From the NCBI RefSeq assembly GCF_003217355.1, contig NZ_QJTK01000015.1, positions 16,145 to 80,144 of the forward strand: 64,000 nt of DNA. The letters run 5' to 3'. Below the pieces are notes generated by a model, which made no database searches, was not told the origin of the DNA, and saw only the letters and a program-made list of their open reading frames with translations. Positions 45,497-54,654 of this stretch are shown here, one piece after another. The position numbers and the translations under genes were made by a program. This stretch comes from Rhodobacter viridis (GTDB lineage: Bacteria; Pseudomonadota; Alphaproteobacteria; Rhodobacterales; Rhodobacteraceae). Numbering within the stretch: position 1 is the stretch's first letter; each line of letters starts with the position of its first letter.

Positions 45497-45904
45497 ATGA
45501 ATCCGCACAGAACCATCCCTCTTCTTCCTGTCCTGTTGCTGCTGGCGCTGCCCCTGCAGGCGCTGGCGCAGGAGATCGGCGCCCCCTTCGATCGCGGCCT
45601 GAGCGCCGAGATCGACACCGCCGATGCCGCCCCCTCGACCGCCGCTTTCCTTGCCGAACACGACCGGCTGAAGCAGGCGATGGAGGTGCCGCTGACCGGC
45701 GATACCGATGTCGATTTCGTGCGCGCGATGATCGTGCAGCAGCGGGGCCTGATCAATCTCGCGCAGATCGAGATCGACAACGGCGCCGATGCCACGGTGC
45801 GGCAGATGGCGAAACAGGTGATCAAGGCCAATCAGGCGCAGATCAGCCAGATGCAGGACTGGCTGAGCAAGCGCGATCCGGGCGAGATCAGCCCGCTGCG
45901 ATGA
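45497..45904 (+). CDS. Exported DUF305-like protein lacking the histidine motif
   Basis: A 135-residue protein with a Sec signal peptide (LLPVLLLLALPLQALAQ). The mature helical domain has DVDFVRAMIVQQRGLINLAQIE and ATVRQMAKQVIKANQAQISQM, the layout of DUF305. In the usual family this segment carries metal-binding HH/HxxM residues (MIPHHQGAI). Here it reads MIVQQRGLI, so metal binding by these residues is unlikely. It overlaps the convergent aminotransferase by 17 bases. Confidence 0.75.
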   Translation: MNPHRTIPLLPVLLLLALPLQALAQEIGAPFDRGLSAEIDTADAAPSTAAFLAEHDRLKQAMEVPLTGDTDVDFVRAMIVQQRGLINLAQIEIDNGADATVRQMAKQVIKANQAQISQMQDWLSKRDPGEISPLR

Positions 45905-47087
45905 CCGCCGCCGCGGCCTGAATGCCGCCGGTGCCATGCGGAATGGCCAGCGCCTGCAGCCCGGCCTCCATCACCGCGAGCGCGCCCAGCGTCATATGGG
46001 CGTTCACATGGCCCATGTGAGCGACGCGCAGGAAATCCCCCGCCTCGGGCGTGCCGGGCGCTGCCATGCCAAGCCCGATGCCGAGCGTGACCCCCGCCTG
46101 CGTTTCGCACCAGTTGCGCAGCCGCTCGGCCCCGCCCTGCCCGATCCGCGCCGCCGTCACCGCGCCCGAGCGATGCGCCGCAACGGGCACATTCAGCCGA
46201 ATATCGCCGCCCTGCCCCCAGGCGTCAAAGGCGGCCGCCACGGTGCGGGCCAGCGTGCGGTGCCGCGCCCAGACCTGCGGCAGGCCTTCCTCGTCAAGGA
46301 TCATCTTCAGCGATTCCGACAGGCCGAAAATGTGATGCGTGGGCGCCGTGCCCCCGAACTGCTGCCAGTATTCCTGCGCAAAGATCCGCGCCGTCCAATC
46401 CCAATAGGGCGTCACCAGATCGGCCCCCTTGCAGGCCGCCACCGCCTTGTCGGAGATCCAGACGATGCCAAGGCCCGGCGGCACCATCAGCCCCTTCTGG
46501 CTCGCGGCCACCATCACGTCGACGCCCCAATCGTCGAAGCGGAATTCGTCGCAGCCGAGCGAGGCGATGCAATCGACGGCCAGAAGCGCCGGATGGCCCG
46601 CGGCATCGATCGCCGCCCGCACCGCCGCCACATCGTTCAGCACCGAAGACGCGGTGTCGACATGCGTCAGCAGCACGACCTTGATCTTGCGCCCGGTATC
46701 GGCGCGCAGCGCGGCCTCGACCCGGGCCGGATCGACCGGCGCCTTGATCCCGAAATCGATCGTCTCGACCGTCACGCCCAAAGACCGCGCATGATGCGCC
46801 CAGCCGACACCAAAGCGCCCGGTAATCAGCGACAGCGCCGTATCCCCGCGCGAAAACAGGTTCGAGATCGCCGCCTCCCAGGCGCCGTGCCCGTTCGCCA
46901 GATAGATCGCCACATGCCCCGAACTCATCGCCACGCGGCGCAGATCGGTCATCACCTGCGCGGTCAGATCGATCAGCTCGCCCCCGTAGATGTTCGGCGC
47001 CGCGCGGTGCATCGCGTTCAGCACCCGGTCGGGCATCACCGAGGGGCCGGGAATGGCAAGATAAGAACGTCCCTGGGCAAGGCTCAT
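45888..47087 (-). CDS. Class V aminotransferase (serine-glyoxylate/alanine-glyoxylate type)
   Basis: A 399-residue PLP enzyme. It shows IPGPSVMPDRVLNAM at the N-terminus, LTHVDTASSVLNDV, AVDCIASLGCDEFRFDDWGVDV and the PLP lysine in VAASQKGLMVPPGLG. This matches the glyoxylate aminotransferase group, which includes serine-glyoxylate and aspartate-glyoxylate enzymes. No serine-cycle or beta-hydroxyaspartate genes are adjacent, so the amino donor is open. It is divergent from the ABC exporter. Confidence 0.9.
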   Translation of the reverse strand: MSLAQGRSYLAIPGPSVMPDRVLNAMHRAAPNIYGGELIDLTAQVMTDLRRVAMSSGHVAIYLANGHGAWEAAISNLFSRGDTALSLITGRFGVGWAHHARSLGVTVETIDFGIKAPVDPARVEAALRADTGRKIKVVLLTHVDTASSVLNDVAAVRAAIDAAGHPALLAVDCIASLGCDEFRFDDWGVDVMVAASQKGLMVPPGLGIVWISDKAVAACKGADLVTPYWDWTARIFAQEYWQQFGGTAPTHHIFGLSESLKMILDEEGLPQVWARHRTLARTVAAAFDAWGQGGDIRLNVPVAAHRSGAVTAARIGQGGAERLRNWCETQAGVTLGIGLGMAAPGTPEAGDFLRVAHMGHVNAHMTLGALAVMEAGLQALAIPHGTGGIQAAAAVIAAG

Positions 47088-47213
47088 GCGGTCTCTCCGA
47101 TTGCGCCGGACAGGGGTAGCGAAGCGCATCCCGTGGGTCAACGGCCGGGCTTGTACCCGTCACAAAGCCGGGCGCAGCTTGTGACGCCCCGGCTTTCACG
47201 GTATCGAACCGCG

Positions 47214-48992
47214 ATGCCGCAGGCAAAGATCGAGGACCGCGTGACCAGTTCTTCCCCCTCCGCCCCCGCCGCGCAGCGCATCTTCGCCCGGGTCTGGCGC
47301 GACTATCTGCGGCAGCAATGGCCGCTGATGGCGGTGGCGATGCTGCTGCTGATGGTCGAGGGATCGACGCTTGGCCTTCTCAGCTGGATGATCGAGCCGC
47401 TCTTCGACCGGGTCTTCGCGCAGGGCCAGACCGGTGCCGTGATCTGGGTGGGGGGCGCGATCTTCGGGCTTTTCCTGATCCGGGCGATCACGTCGGTCGC
47501 CTCGAAGACGCTCCTGACCAGCGTCGCGCAGGGCTCGTCGACGGCGATGCAGATCGATATCGTCCGCCATATCCTGCGGCTCGATCAAAGCTTCTTTCAG
47601 GCCAACCCGCCCGGCGCGCTGATCGACCGGGTGCAGGGCGACACCCAGGCGGTGCAGGGCGTCTGGAGCGTCTTCGTCTCGGGCGCGGGGCGCGATGCGG
47701 TCTCGCTTGTCTCGCTCTTCGTCGTCGCGCTGGCGATCGACTGGCGCTGGACGCTGGCCGCGCTGATCGGGGCGCCGCTGCTGATTGCGCCGACCGCGAT
47801 GGCGCAGCGCTATATCCGCCGCAAGACGAAGCAGATGCGCGACGAATCCGGCCAGCGCGCGACACGACTGGACGAGGTGTTTCACGGCATCGCCGCGGTG
47901 AAGCTTTACCAGATGGAGGAGTATCAACTGGGCCGGTTCACCGGATTGGTGCACCGGATCCGCCGCGCGATGGTGAAGATGAGCTTCTCGCAATCGATCG
48001 TGCCGGCGCTGATCGACGTGATGACCGGGCTTGGCTTCTTTGCCGTGCTGATGATGGCCTCTCCCGAAATCACCTCGGGCGAGCGCAGCGTGGGCGAGTT
48101 CATGTCCTTCTTCACCGCCATGACCCTGACCTTCCAGCCGCTGCGCCGTCTGGGCGGGCTGGCGGGGACCTGGCAATCGGCCCGCGCGAGCCTCGAGCGT
48201 CTTTACGAGGTGCTTGACATCGCCCCCGGCGTGTTTGCCCCCGCCGCCCCTGCCGCGCGTCCGGCATCGACCCTGATCCGCTTCGAACAGGTCGGCCTGT
48301 CCTACGGTCAGAAGCCGGTGCTGCGCGGGCTCTCCTTCAGCGCCGAAGCGGGCAAGACCACCGCCCTCGTCGGCCCCTCGGGGGCTGGCAAATCGAGCAT
48401 CTTCAACCTGCTCACCCGTCTGGTCGAGGCGCAATCGGGGGCGATCACGCTCGGCGGTGTGCCGATCACCGCGCTTGATCCCGCGGTGCTGCGCAGCCTT
48501 TTCGCGATGGTGACGCAGGATGCGGCGCTGTTCGACGAGACGATCCGCGAAAACATCCTTCTGGGCCGCCAGGATGTCACCCCCGAGGTGCTGGCCCGCG
48601 CGATCGAGGTCGCGCATGTGCGCGAGTTCGTCGAGGCGATGCCGCTTGGCCTTGACACCCCCGCCGGGCCGCGCGGCTCCGCGCTGTCGGGCGGGCAGCG
48701 TCAGCGCGTCGCCATCGCCCGGGCGGTGCTGCGCGATGCGCCGATCCTGCTGCTGGACGAGGCCACCTCGGCGCTCGACACCGCCTCCGAGGCGAAGGTG
48801 GCCGAGGCGCTGACCGAGTTGTCACAGGGCCGCACGACGCTGGTGATCGCGCACCGGCTTTCCACCGTGCGCAATGCCGACAAGATCGTGGTGATCGTCG
48901 AGGGGCAGGTGGTCGAGGAAGGCAGCCACGACGATCTGCTCGCCCGCGGCGGCGCCTATGCCAACCTGTGCCGGATGCAGCTTGTGGAATGA
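47214..48992 (+). CDS. MsbA-like ABC exporter
   Basis: A 592-residue half-transporter. Six membrane helices (about 30-330, with LDQSFFQANPPGALIDRVQGD) are followed by an ATPase with Walker A VGPSGAGKSS, signature LSGGQRQRVAIARA, Walker B ILLLDEATSALD and the H-loop IAHRLST. It works as a homodimer; lipid or lipid A core export is typical of the subfamily, but the substrate is inferred. The ATG at 47214 has no obvious ribosome binding site; the upstream frame is non-coding in character. Confidence 0.92.
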   Translation: MPQAKIEDRVTSSSPSAPAAQRIFARVWRDYLRQQWPLMAVAMLLLMVEGSTLGLLSWMIEPLFDRVFAQGQTGAVIWVGGAIFGLFLIRAITSVASKTLLTSVAQGSSTAMQIDIVRHILRLDQSFFQANPPGALIDRVQGDTQAVQGVWSVFVSGAGRDAVSLVSLFVVALAIDWRWTLAALIGAPLLIAPTAMAQRYIRRKTKQMRDESGQRATRLDEVFHGIAAVKLYQMEEYQLGRFTGLVHRIRRAMVKMSFSQSIVPALIDVMTGLGFFAVLMMASPEITSGERSVGEFMSFFTAMTLTFQPLRRLGGLAGTWQSARASLERLYEVLDIAPGVFAPAAPAARPASTLIRFEQVGLSYGQKPVLRGLSFSAEAGKTTALVGPSGAGKSSIFNLLTRLVEAQSGAITLGGVPITALDPAVLRSLFAMVTQDAALFDETIRENILLGRQDVTPEVLARAIEVAHVREFVEAMPLGLDTPAGPRGSALSGGQRQRVAIARAVLRDAPILLLDEATSALDTASEAKVAEALTELSQGRTTLVIAHRLSTVRNADKIVVIVEGQVVEEGSHDDLLARGGAYANLCRMQLVE

Positions 48993-49028
48993 GCCCGCCG
49001 CCCCATAATGGGGAAAAAGGGGGACGTC

Positions 49029-49772
49029 ATGCGCAAGATTTTCGACATCACCGGCAAGGACCGCGAGCATTTCCTGCAAGGGCTCGTGACGAATGACGTG
49101 CGGCGGCTGGCCGAAGGCCCGCTTTACGCCGCCCTGCTGACGCCGCAGGGCAAATATCTGGCGGATTTCTTCCTGATCGCGCGGGGCGAGACGATCCTGC
49201 TCGACATCGACGCCACGCTTGCCGAGGCGACCGTGGCGCGGCTGACCATGTATCGGCTGCGCGCGGATGTGGCGATCGCGCCCTCGGCGCTCTCGGTCTA
49301 TTGCGGCACCGGCCCCGCGCCCGAGGGGGCGGTGACGGACCCGCGCCATCCGGCGATGGGCTGGCGGCTTTATGGCGCGCAGGCGGGCGACGATGGCAGC
49401 GACTGGGACGCGATCCGCGTCGCGCATCTGATCCCGGCGACGGGCATCGAGCTGACCTCCGAGACCTACATCCTTGAAGCCGGGTTCGAGCAGCTCCACG
49501 GCGTCGATTTCCGCAAGGGCTGCTATGTCGGGCAGGAGGTCACCGCGCGGATGAAGCACAAAACCGAGCTGCGCAAGGGTCTGGTGCGGCTGGCGATCGA
49601 GGGTGCGGCGCCTGTGGGCACCCCGATCGAAGCCGCAGGCAAGGTCGTCGGCACGCTTTACACGCAATCGGGCGGCCATGCGCTGGCGCATCTGCGGCTT
49701 GAGGCCCTGGAAGGGCCGATGACAGCCGGGGCTGCGCAGCTGCGGGCCGCCGAAGCGATCACAAACGCGTGA
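49029..49772 (+). CDS. ygfZ: Folate-binding YgfZ/GcvT-like protein
   Basis: A 247-residue aminomethyltransferase-like protein with the YgfZ signature KGCYVGQEVTARMKH, whose Cys is essential in the family. REHFLQGLVTNDVRRL and TPQGKYLADFFL open the folate-binding fold. It assists iron-sulfur cluster assembly or repair. The start was chosen at 49029 after GGGGGA; a GTG-like start 7 codons earlier is possible. Confidence 0.93.
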   Translation: MRKIFDITGKDREHFLQGLVTNDVRRLAEGPLYAALLTPQGKYLADFFLIARGETILLDIDATLAEATVARLTMYRLRADVAIAPSALSVYCGTGPAPEGAVTDPRHPAMGWRLYGAQAGDDGSDWDAIRVAHLIPATGIELTSETYILEAGFEQLHGVDFRKGCYVGQEVTARMKHKTELRKGLVRLAIEGAAPVGTPIEAAGKVVGTLYTQSGGHALAHLRLEALEGPMTAGAAQLRAAEAITNA

Positions 49773-50072
49773 TCGGCGCGCCCCGCTTTGTGGCGCGCCC
49801 AAAGGACAGGCGGCAACGCGTGCCCGCTGCGCAAAAAGGCGGCGTCACGCAATTGCCCTTGTTTTGCACGCTCCGGACTTGAACGCAACGGTTTGGTAAC
49901 CATATATGCGCCGGTGTTGCCGTTAACGGCAGCTAAATACGGGGGCTGCTGCGACAAGCCATGCGTCACATGCATGCCAGACATGCCTTTCAGGGCATAT
50001 CGAATCGGTGGTCAGGGGGCCTAGATGGCCGCCACGCCAGCAAACGCAAGAGCAATAAAAAAGGACGGAATA
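49773..50072. other. 300-base non-coding region upstream of the DUF6280 gene
   Basis: No gene is supported here. It contains a CtrA-like site TTAA-CGGCAGC-TAAA at 49923-49937 (one mismatch). It also has an AT-rich patch near 49900-49915 that may be promoter-like, and several ATGC/GCAT-rich short inverted repeats at 49960-49995. Confidence 0.5.
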
Positions 50073-50393
50073 ATGCGCGATTTCGTTGACGGCTCCGCTT
50101 TCAACTATGAGCAAGGTCAGAGGGCGCGCAAGCTGTTTGCCGCAGTCGTTCTGGCGGCTCTGGATGATGCGATTGCCGATGACAAGAAATACGGCAACGG
50201 CCCCGAGCAGATCGCCCGCTGGGCGCGGTCGCGCGACGGGCGCGAGGTGCTGTCCTGCGCCGGGATCGACCCGAACGAGCGCGTGGTCAAGGGCCTGATG
50301 GAATTCGTCTCGAAAGGCGTGCGGACTTCGGTGGCGCTGTCGCGCGAAGAGAGCGAACGCCGGATCGCGGCGGAAGAGGCGGAGGCGGCCTGA
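50073..50393 (+). CDS. DUF6280 family protein
   Basis: A 106-residue, mostly helical hydrophilic protein: MRDFVDGSAFNYEQGQRARK, ALDDAIADDKKYGNGPEQIA, and a second conserved block GREVLSCAGIDPNERVVKGL. It resembles the DUF6280 family of Rhodobacterales. The function is unknown; the C-terminal part could be a helical DNA- or protein-binding module. AAAGGACGG lies upstream of the ATG. A strong terminator follows. Confidence 0.8.
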   Translation: MRDFVDGSAFNYEQGQRARKLFAAVVLAALDDAIADDKKYGNGPEQIARWARSRDGREVLSCAGIDPNERVVKGLMEFVSKGVRTSVALSREESERRIAAEEAEAA

Positions 50394-50429
50394 GCGCCCC
50401 ACCGCCGCAACCGAACAGGATCGGATGCA

Positions 50430-50458
50430 AAAACGGCGCGCCAAGGGCGCGCCGTTTT
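50430..50458. terminator. Bidirectional terminator
   Basis: Perfect 13-base-pair stem AAAACGGCGCGCC/GGCGCGCCGTTTT with a three-base loop. A and T runs lie on both sides, so it can serve both the DUF6280 gene and the convergent PopZ-like gene. Confidence 0.92.
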
Positions 50459-50496
50459 CGTTTCATGCAGGTCCGCCGGTGATCGGCGGGCCGGAT

Positions 50497-52041
50497 TTAT
50501 TCGAAATCCTGCCCCATCAGGGCGCGTTGAATCTCGCGACGCACCAGCTTGCGCACATTCTGGGTGATCCGCTCGCCCAGACTGCCGCGCAGCTCTTCGC
50601 GCACAAGCTGGGCCACCATGTCGCGCAGCACCGCCTCGTCGATCAGCCCGTCCTCGTAGGAGGGCACCAGATCCTCGGCGTAAAGCGCATCGGGGTCGGC
50701 CATGGTCTCGGACAGCTCGTCGCGCAGCTCTTCGTAGCTCGAGCGCATCGAGGCCGCGGTCTGCACCGCTTCCTCGGCCTCCGAAACGGCCAGCCGCCGC
50801 GGCGGGGTCCGGCGCGCAAGGTTGAGCGTCGCCTCGGCCCAGTCCATGCCGACGCCGCTATCTTCGGCGCTCGGTTGTGCCAGCTCTTCAGGATCGGTCA
50901 TCTCGGCCTGCGCGGCCGCGGCAAATTCCTGTTGCGCCAGAACCTCTTCTTCGACCTCGGCTTCGAAGGCCGCGTCGAAGGCTTCGGCGGCGTCCTCGGC
51001 CGCATCTTCGGCCCAGGCCTCGGCACTTGCCGAAACCGCAGCTTCCGCGATGGGGGCGAGCGGCGCCTCTTCCACCGGCTCGACCGCAGGGTCCGCCACA
51101 AGCTCCGGCACCGGCAGCTCGTCCATCAGCGGCGCGTCGATGGCCTGACGCACCTCGGCCTCGAACGCTTCGGGCATGTCATCGGTCACCTCGGCCGCGT
51201 CGAAGGGATGGCCGGTTTCCGGCTCGAAGTCGAAACCGCTTTCGGCGACCGCGGCTTCCAGCTCGGCAATCGTGCTTTCCAGACGCGACAGCTCGTCGCC
51301 GAGATCGGTCGCGGCCAGCGGCGCCTCCTCAGCGACGTCGCTCAGCACGTCAGCATCGCCCGCGGCGTCGATCGCGCTTGAAGCGTCGTCCAGCACCGCC
51401 CCGGTTTCCAGCAGCGCGGCTTCAGCTTCCGCAAGCAGGATCTCCGTTTCGGTCATCGGACGCGGCGGCGCCGGGGGCACGAAGGGCAGGATTTCGGCTT
51501 CGACCACAGCCTCTGAGGGCTGCAGAAGCAGCGGAGCCGCATCGTCAAGGGCGCTCGGCGCGAGGGTCAGATCCGCATCGGACAGAAGCAGCGGCGCCGC
51601 GTCATCTGCGGCCTCCGCTTCGACCGGCAGAGCCTCCGACAGGTCTTCGATCTCGTCAGGTTCGGACGGCACCGGCGTGGCCAGATCCTGCAGCACGGAG
51701 GCCACGATTTCGGCTTCGGCGACGGCCTCGGCTTCAGCCGCCTCGACAGCCTCGAAGGTCGTCGTCAGCGCGGTTTCGGTTTCGGGTTCCGGCATCGGCG
51801 GCACCATCACGGCGCGCTCTTCCTCGGCGTCCTCGATCCGCAGCGCGGGGGTCAGCACCAGGCAATCCGCCTCGACCGGTTGCGGCGCAGGCGCGGGTGC
51901 GATGACGGGGACAGCGGCAGGCGCGGCGGCGCGAGGCGCTGTCGGCATGGACCGCACGGCACCGGCATCGCGCGATACCAGACGACGGATCGACGACAGA
52001 ACGTCTTCGATTTCGATTTTCGTTTCGGGTTCAGACATCAT
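50497..52041 (-). CDS. PopZ-like polar organising protein candidate
   Basis: A 514-residue, extremely acidic protein. The N-terminal helix KIEIEDVLSSIRRLVS resembles the PopZ/DUF2497 start (EEILASIRRIIS). About 390 residues of Ala/Glu/Pro/Asp-rich low complexity follow. The C-terminal ~60 residues (LIDEAVLRDMVAQLVREELRG, GERITQNVRKLVRREIQRAL) form the helical pair expected of the oligomerisation domain. Neighbours tolC and pcm match the popZ neighbourhood of other alphaproteobacteria. The middle is far longer than in Caulobacter PopZ (177 aa). Confidence 0.7.
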   Translation of the reverse strand: MMSEPETKIEIEDVLSSIRRLVSRDAGAVRSMPTAPRAAAPAAVPVIAPAPAPQPVEADCLVLTPALRIEDAEEERAVMVPPMPEPETETALTTTFEAVEAAEAEAVAEAEIVASVLQDLATPVPSEPDEIEDLSEALPVEAEAADDAAPLLLSDADLTLAPSALDDAAPLLLQPSEAVVEAEILPFVPPAPPRPMTETEILLAEAEAALLETGAVLDDASSAIDAAGDADVLSDVAEEAPLAATDLGDELSRLESTIAELEAAVAESGFDFEPETGHPFDAAEVTDDMPEAFEAEVRQAIDAPLMDELPVPELVADPAVEPVEEAPLAPIAEAAVSASAEAWAEDAAEDAAEAFDAAFEAEVEEEVLAQQEFAAAAQAEMTDPEELAQPSAEDSGVGMDWAEATLNLARRTPPRRLAVSEAEEAVQTAASMRSSYEELRDELSETMADPDALYAEDLVPSYEDGLIDEAVLRDMVAQLVREELRGSLGERITQNVRKLVRREIQRALMGQDFE

Positions 52042-52169
52042 GCCACAAATCCTGCTCTCTTGCCGGTCGAAGCTCCGGCCGTTTCGATGAAGCAGAATCC
52101 CCCTTCCGCAGGACTTCGTCCGTGGGAAGCCAGGTCACACACAATCACAGCCATGAGGTGCACAAGAAC

Positions 52170-53567
52170 TCAGTTCTTGCCGATCGCGCGCAAGACACGA
52201 TCAAGAGCCTTGCCCTGATCGCTGAGAGGCGCGTTCTGCACCGCATTGTAGTAGGCTGCGGGGTCATAGGTGGGGATCCCGAGCTTGAGGTTTTCTACCG
52301 TCAAGAGTCCCATAGCGGACAAAAGTTGATAATATGCTACTTGCAGCGAGGCTTCGGCCGAAATGCGCGAAGCTTTTGCATCAAGCAGATCCTGCTCCGA
52401 GTTCAGCACGTCAAGCGTCGTGCGGGCGCCGAGCGTCGCCTCTTCCTTCACGCCCTGATAGGCAAGATCGGCCGCCTGGATCTGTTCGTCATAGGCGCGG
52501 ATCTGCGCACGATAGACATCGATCGCGGCGAAGGCATTGGCGACACCCTGCGCAACCTCGACGCCGGCCTCGCTGAGACCTGCCCGCGCCTTGTCCCGGT
52601 TGGCAACCGCCTTGCGATTGGCCGACGCAATGGCGCCACCGGAATAGATCGTCTGCCCGATCGAGAGCGTGAGAGTGGATTGCGCGCCCTGATCTTGCGG
52701 ATCGGACAGTTGCGCCTCGCCAGTGACCGTCGGAAGATGCTGCGCATGCGCCAGCTGCACCCCGATATCCGCCGCCGAGACAAGGTGCTGGGCTTGGGTA
52801 ATCGCAGGATGCAGACGCAGCGCGGTGAGATTGGCCTCATCCGTCGTCTTCGGCAGCTTCGGTGCCTTCGGCAAGGCGGCCAGCCGTTCCGGATAGTGGC
52901 CGATCACCGCCTTGTAAGCCTCGCGCGCCGCCTTGTATTGACCCTGCGCAGCGGCCAGCGAAGCTTTCGCCCCGGCCAACGAGGCTTCGGCCTGCGACAC
53001 GTCGGTCTTCGTCACTTCGCCCACGTCAAAGCGGTCTTGGGCAGCCTTCAGCTGTTCGGAAATCACGCGGACAGAGTTCTCCGTGATCGCCACCTGCTCG
53101 GCCGTGGCCTTGGCATCGGCGTAGGCCTTCACCGCCGACAGCAGGACATCCTGTTCCGTCGAGAGCAGCGCGGCGCGAGTCGCCAGAACGGTTTCCTTCT
53201 GGATCCCGACCGCCAGAGACCCGCGGCCAAAATCGAACAGCGTCCATTGCCAGGTCAGCGCCATCGCCGCGGAGAGATCGCTCCATTGCCCGGTGCAGGA
53301 TCGTGTAAAGCTCGAGGGCATGGTGCAGCGCGACTTCGTGAACTCTGCGCCCCAGGTCACAACCGGGCGCAGATCGGCCACCGCACCGGCGACATCTTCA
53401 TCGGCCGCCCGCAGCGTCGCGCGGTTCTGTTCCAGCAGATGCGAGACCTTGTAGGCAGACACCAGCGCATCGGCGAGCGTCTCGGCCGAAGCAGAGATCG
53501 TCCCTGCCAGCACCCCGAGCCCGGCGACGGTGGCCAGAAGAAGCGGTTTGAACTGTCTGCGCGTCAT
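52170..53567 (-). CDS. tolC: TolC family outer membrane efflux protein
   Basis: A 465-residue outer-membrane channel protein with a signal peptide (LLLATVAGLGVLAGTISASA) and two OEP repeats. QAEASLAGAKASLAAAQGQYKAAREAYKAVIG and the second ALDVLNSEQDLLDAK-like segment (TTLDVLNSEQDLLDAK) mark the coiled-coil helices. FDVGEVTKTDVSQAEA is the classic TolC motif. It partners type I secretion or RND pumps; none is adjacent. It follows the pcm gene and precedes the PopZ-like gene. Confidence 0.94.
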   Translation of the reverse strand: MTRRQFKPLLLATVAGLGVLAGTISASAETLADALVSAYKVSHLLEQNRATLRAADEDVAGAVADLRPVVTWGAEFTKSRCTMPSSFTRSCTGQWSDLSAAMALTWQWTLFDFGRGSLAVGIQKETVLATRAALLSTEQDVLLSAVKAYADAKATAEQVAITENSVRVISEQLKAAQDRFDVGEVTKTDVSQAEASLAGAKASLAAAQGQYKAAREAYKAVIGHYPERLAALPKAPKLPKTTDEANLTALRLHPAITQAQHLVSAADIGVQLAHAQHLPTVTGEAQLSDPQDQGAQSTLTLSIGQTIYSGGAIASANRKAVANRDKARAGLSEAGVEVAQGVANAFAAIDVYRAQIRAYDEQIQAADLAYQGVKEEATLGARTTLDVLNSEQDLLDAKASRISAEASLQVAYYQLLSAMGLLTVENLKLGIPTYDPAAYYNAVQNAPLSDQGKALDRVLRAIGKN

Positions 53568-53671
53568 GCCTCATGTCCTCTTGCTGTCCCGCTGCCCCGC
53601 GGTTGCCCCGTCGTTCAACGACAGTGACATTCATTTCCGCCGATATGAGACCAGTTCGGCGAAAAAGGCAA

Positions 53672-54322
53672 TCAGAGGACGAATTCTTTTGTGCAGGTGA
53701 AACCCGGCAGCACCGGCGCCGCCGCGTTGAACGCATCGCGCCAGGCGACCACACCGTCGATCTTGCGACCGATTCGCACCGTTCCCAGCGCGCCCTGCAT
53801 GAAGATCGCCGCCATCCGGCCGCCTTCCTTCAGCTGCGCCTCGATCGCGGCGGGGACATGCTCGACGCCGCCCTCGATCACGATCACGTCATAGGGGGCC
53901 TCGGCGGCCACGCCCGCAGCCAGCGCGCCCTCGACGACGGTCACGGTGTCGATGTCATGCACCGACAGATGTGCCTCGGCCGAAGCCGCCAGCGCGCCTT
54001 CCTCGAGCGCGATCACTTCTTTCGCCATCCGCGCCAGAACGGCGGCCGAATAGCCCATGCCCGCCCCGATATCGAGCACCCGGTCGCCCGGCTGCACATC
54101 CACCGCATCGAGGATCTTGGCGAAGTTGCGCGGCTCGAGCAGCCAGCGGCCCTGCCCCAGATCGACGTTTTCGCCGACATAGGCGGCCTCACGACGGGCC
54201 TCGGGCACATAGGCCTCGCGCGGAACGAAGAGCATCGCTTCGATGATCGGGAATTTCGTCACGTCATTGGGGCGAACCTGCGTGTCGACCATCATGGTGC
54301 GGCGGGCGGCGAAATCCGGCAT
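53672..54322 (-). CDS. Protein-L-isoaspartate O-methyltransferase family protein
   Basis: A 216-residue SAM-dependent methyltransferase of the Pcm family. [16 protein letters not shown] is the usual alphaproteobacterial N-terminus and [18 protein letters not shown] the SAM loop. In this branch the canonical Pcm substrate segment is altered, so true isoaspartate repair is uncertain. The start was set at MPDFAARR. It lies upstream of tolC in the same orientation. Confidence 0.9.
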   Translation of the reverse strand: MPDFAARRTMMVDTQVRPNDVTKFPIIEAMLFVPREAYVPEARREAAYVGENVDLGQGRWLLEPRNFAKILDAVDVQPGDRVLDIGAGMGYSAAVLARMAKEVIALEEGALAASAEAHLSVHDIDTVTVVEGALAAGVAAEAPYDVIVIEGGVEHVPAAIEAQLKEGGRMAAIFMQGALGTVRIGRKIDGVVAWRDAFNAAAPVLPGFTCTKEFVL

Positions 54323-54506
54323 GGGGGAACTCTTCCGTCTGAGCGTTGCGTTGCGCGGTTTTGCCACAGAAGTCGCAAGGGAGCAACGGTCGGCGGCAGG
54401 CTTTGCGCGGTTTTGCATACCATGGTGCACGGAACAAGGCGGATTGTGCCTGCAAGACCCCTTGCACGGGCTCTTCTGATTGGGTAGTTGGAACACACCT
54501 CACGGC

Positions 54507-54580
54507 GGCGGGTTGGCGGAGAGGTTACGCAGCGGATTGCAAATCCGTGAAGACCGGTTCGATTCCGGTACCCGCCTCCA
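54507..54580 (+). tRNA. tRNA-Cys (GCA)
   Basis: Complete cloverleaf: acceptor GGCGGGT/ACCCGCC, D arm, anticodon loop ATTGCAAAT with anticodon GCA, T arm CCGG/CCGG with TTCGATT, discriminator T and encoded CCA. The integrase gene starts 75 bases beyond its 3' end, so this tRNA is the likely attachment site of the element to the right. Confidence 0.97.
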
Positions 54581-54654
54581 AGCATTATCAAGCACTTGCG
54601 AGACTTTCTCCATTGCGCTCCCTGCGCCGTTTACAGGGGCGTTTACAACTTTGT

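Noticed and set aside
45936..47213. A 400-codon N-terminal extension of the ABC exporter
   Set aside because: It lies antisense to the class V aminotransferase and has no protein-like character; the exporter family begins near residue 1 of the 47214 start.
54402..54415. TTGCGCGGTTTTGC repeated at 54351 and 54402 before tRNA-Cys, as an attachment core
   Set aside because: Both copies are on the chromosomal side of the tRNA, not at the far end of the element, so they do not fit an attachment-site pair.
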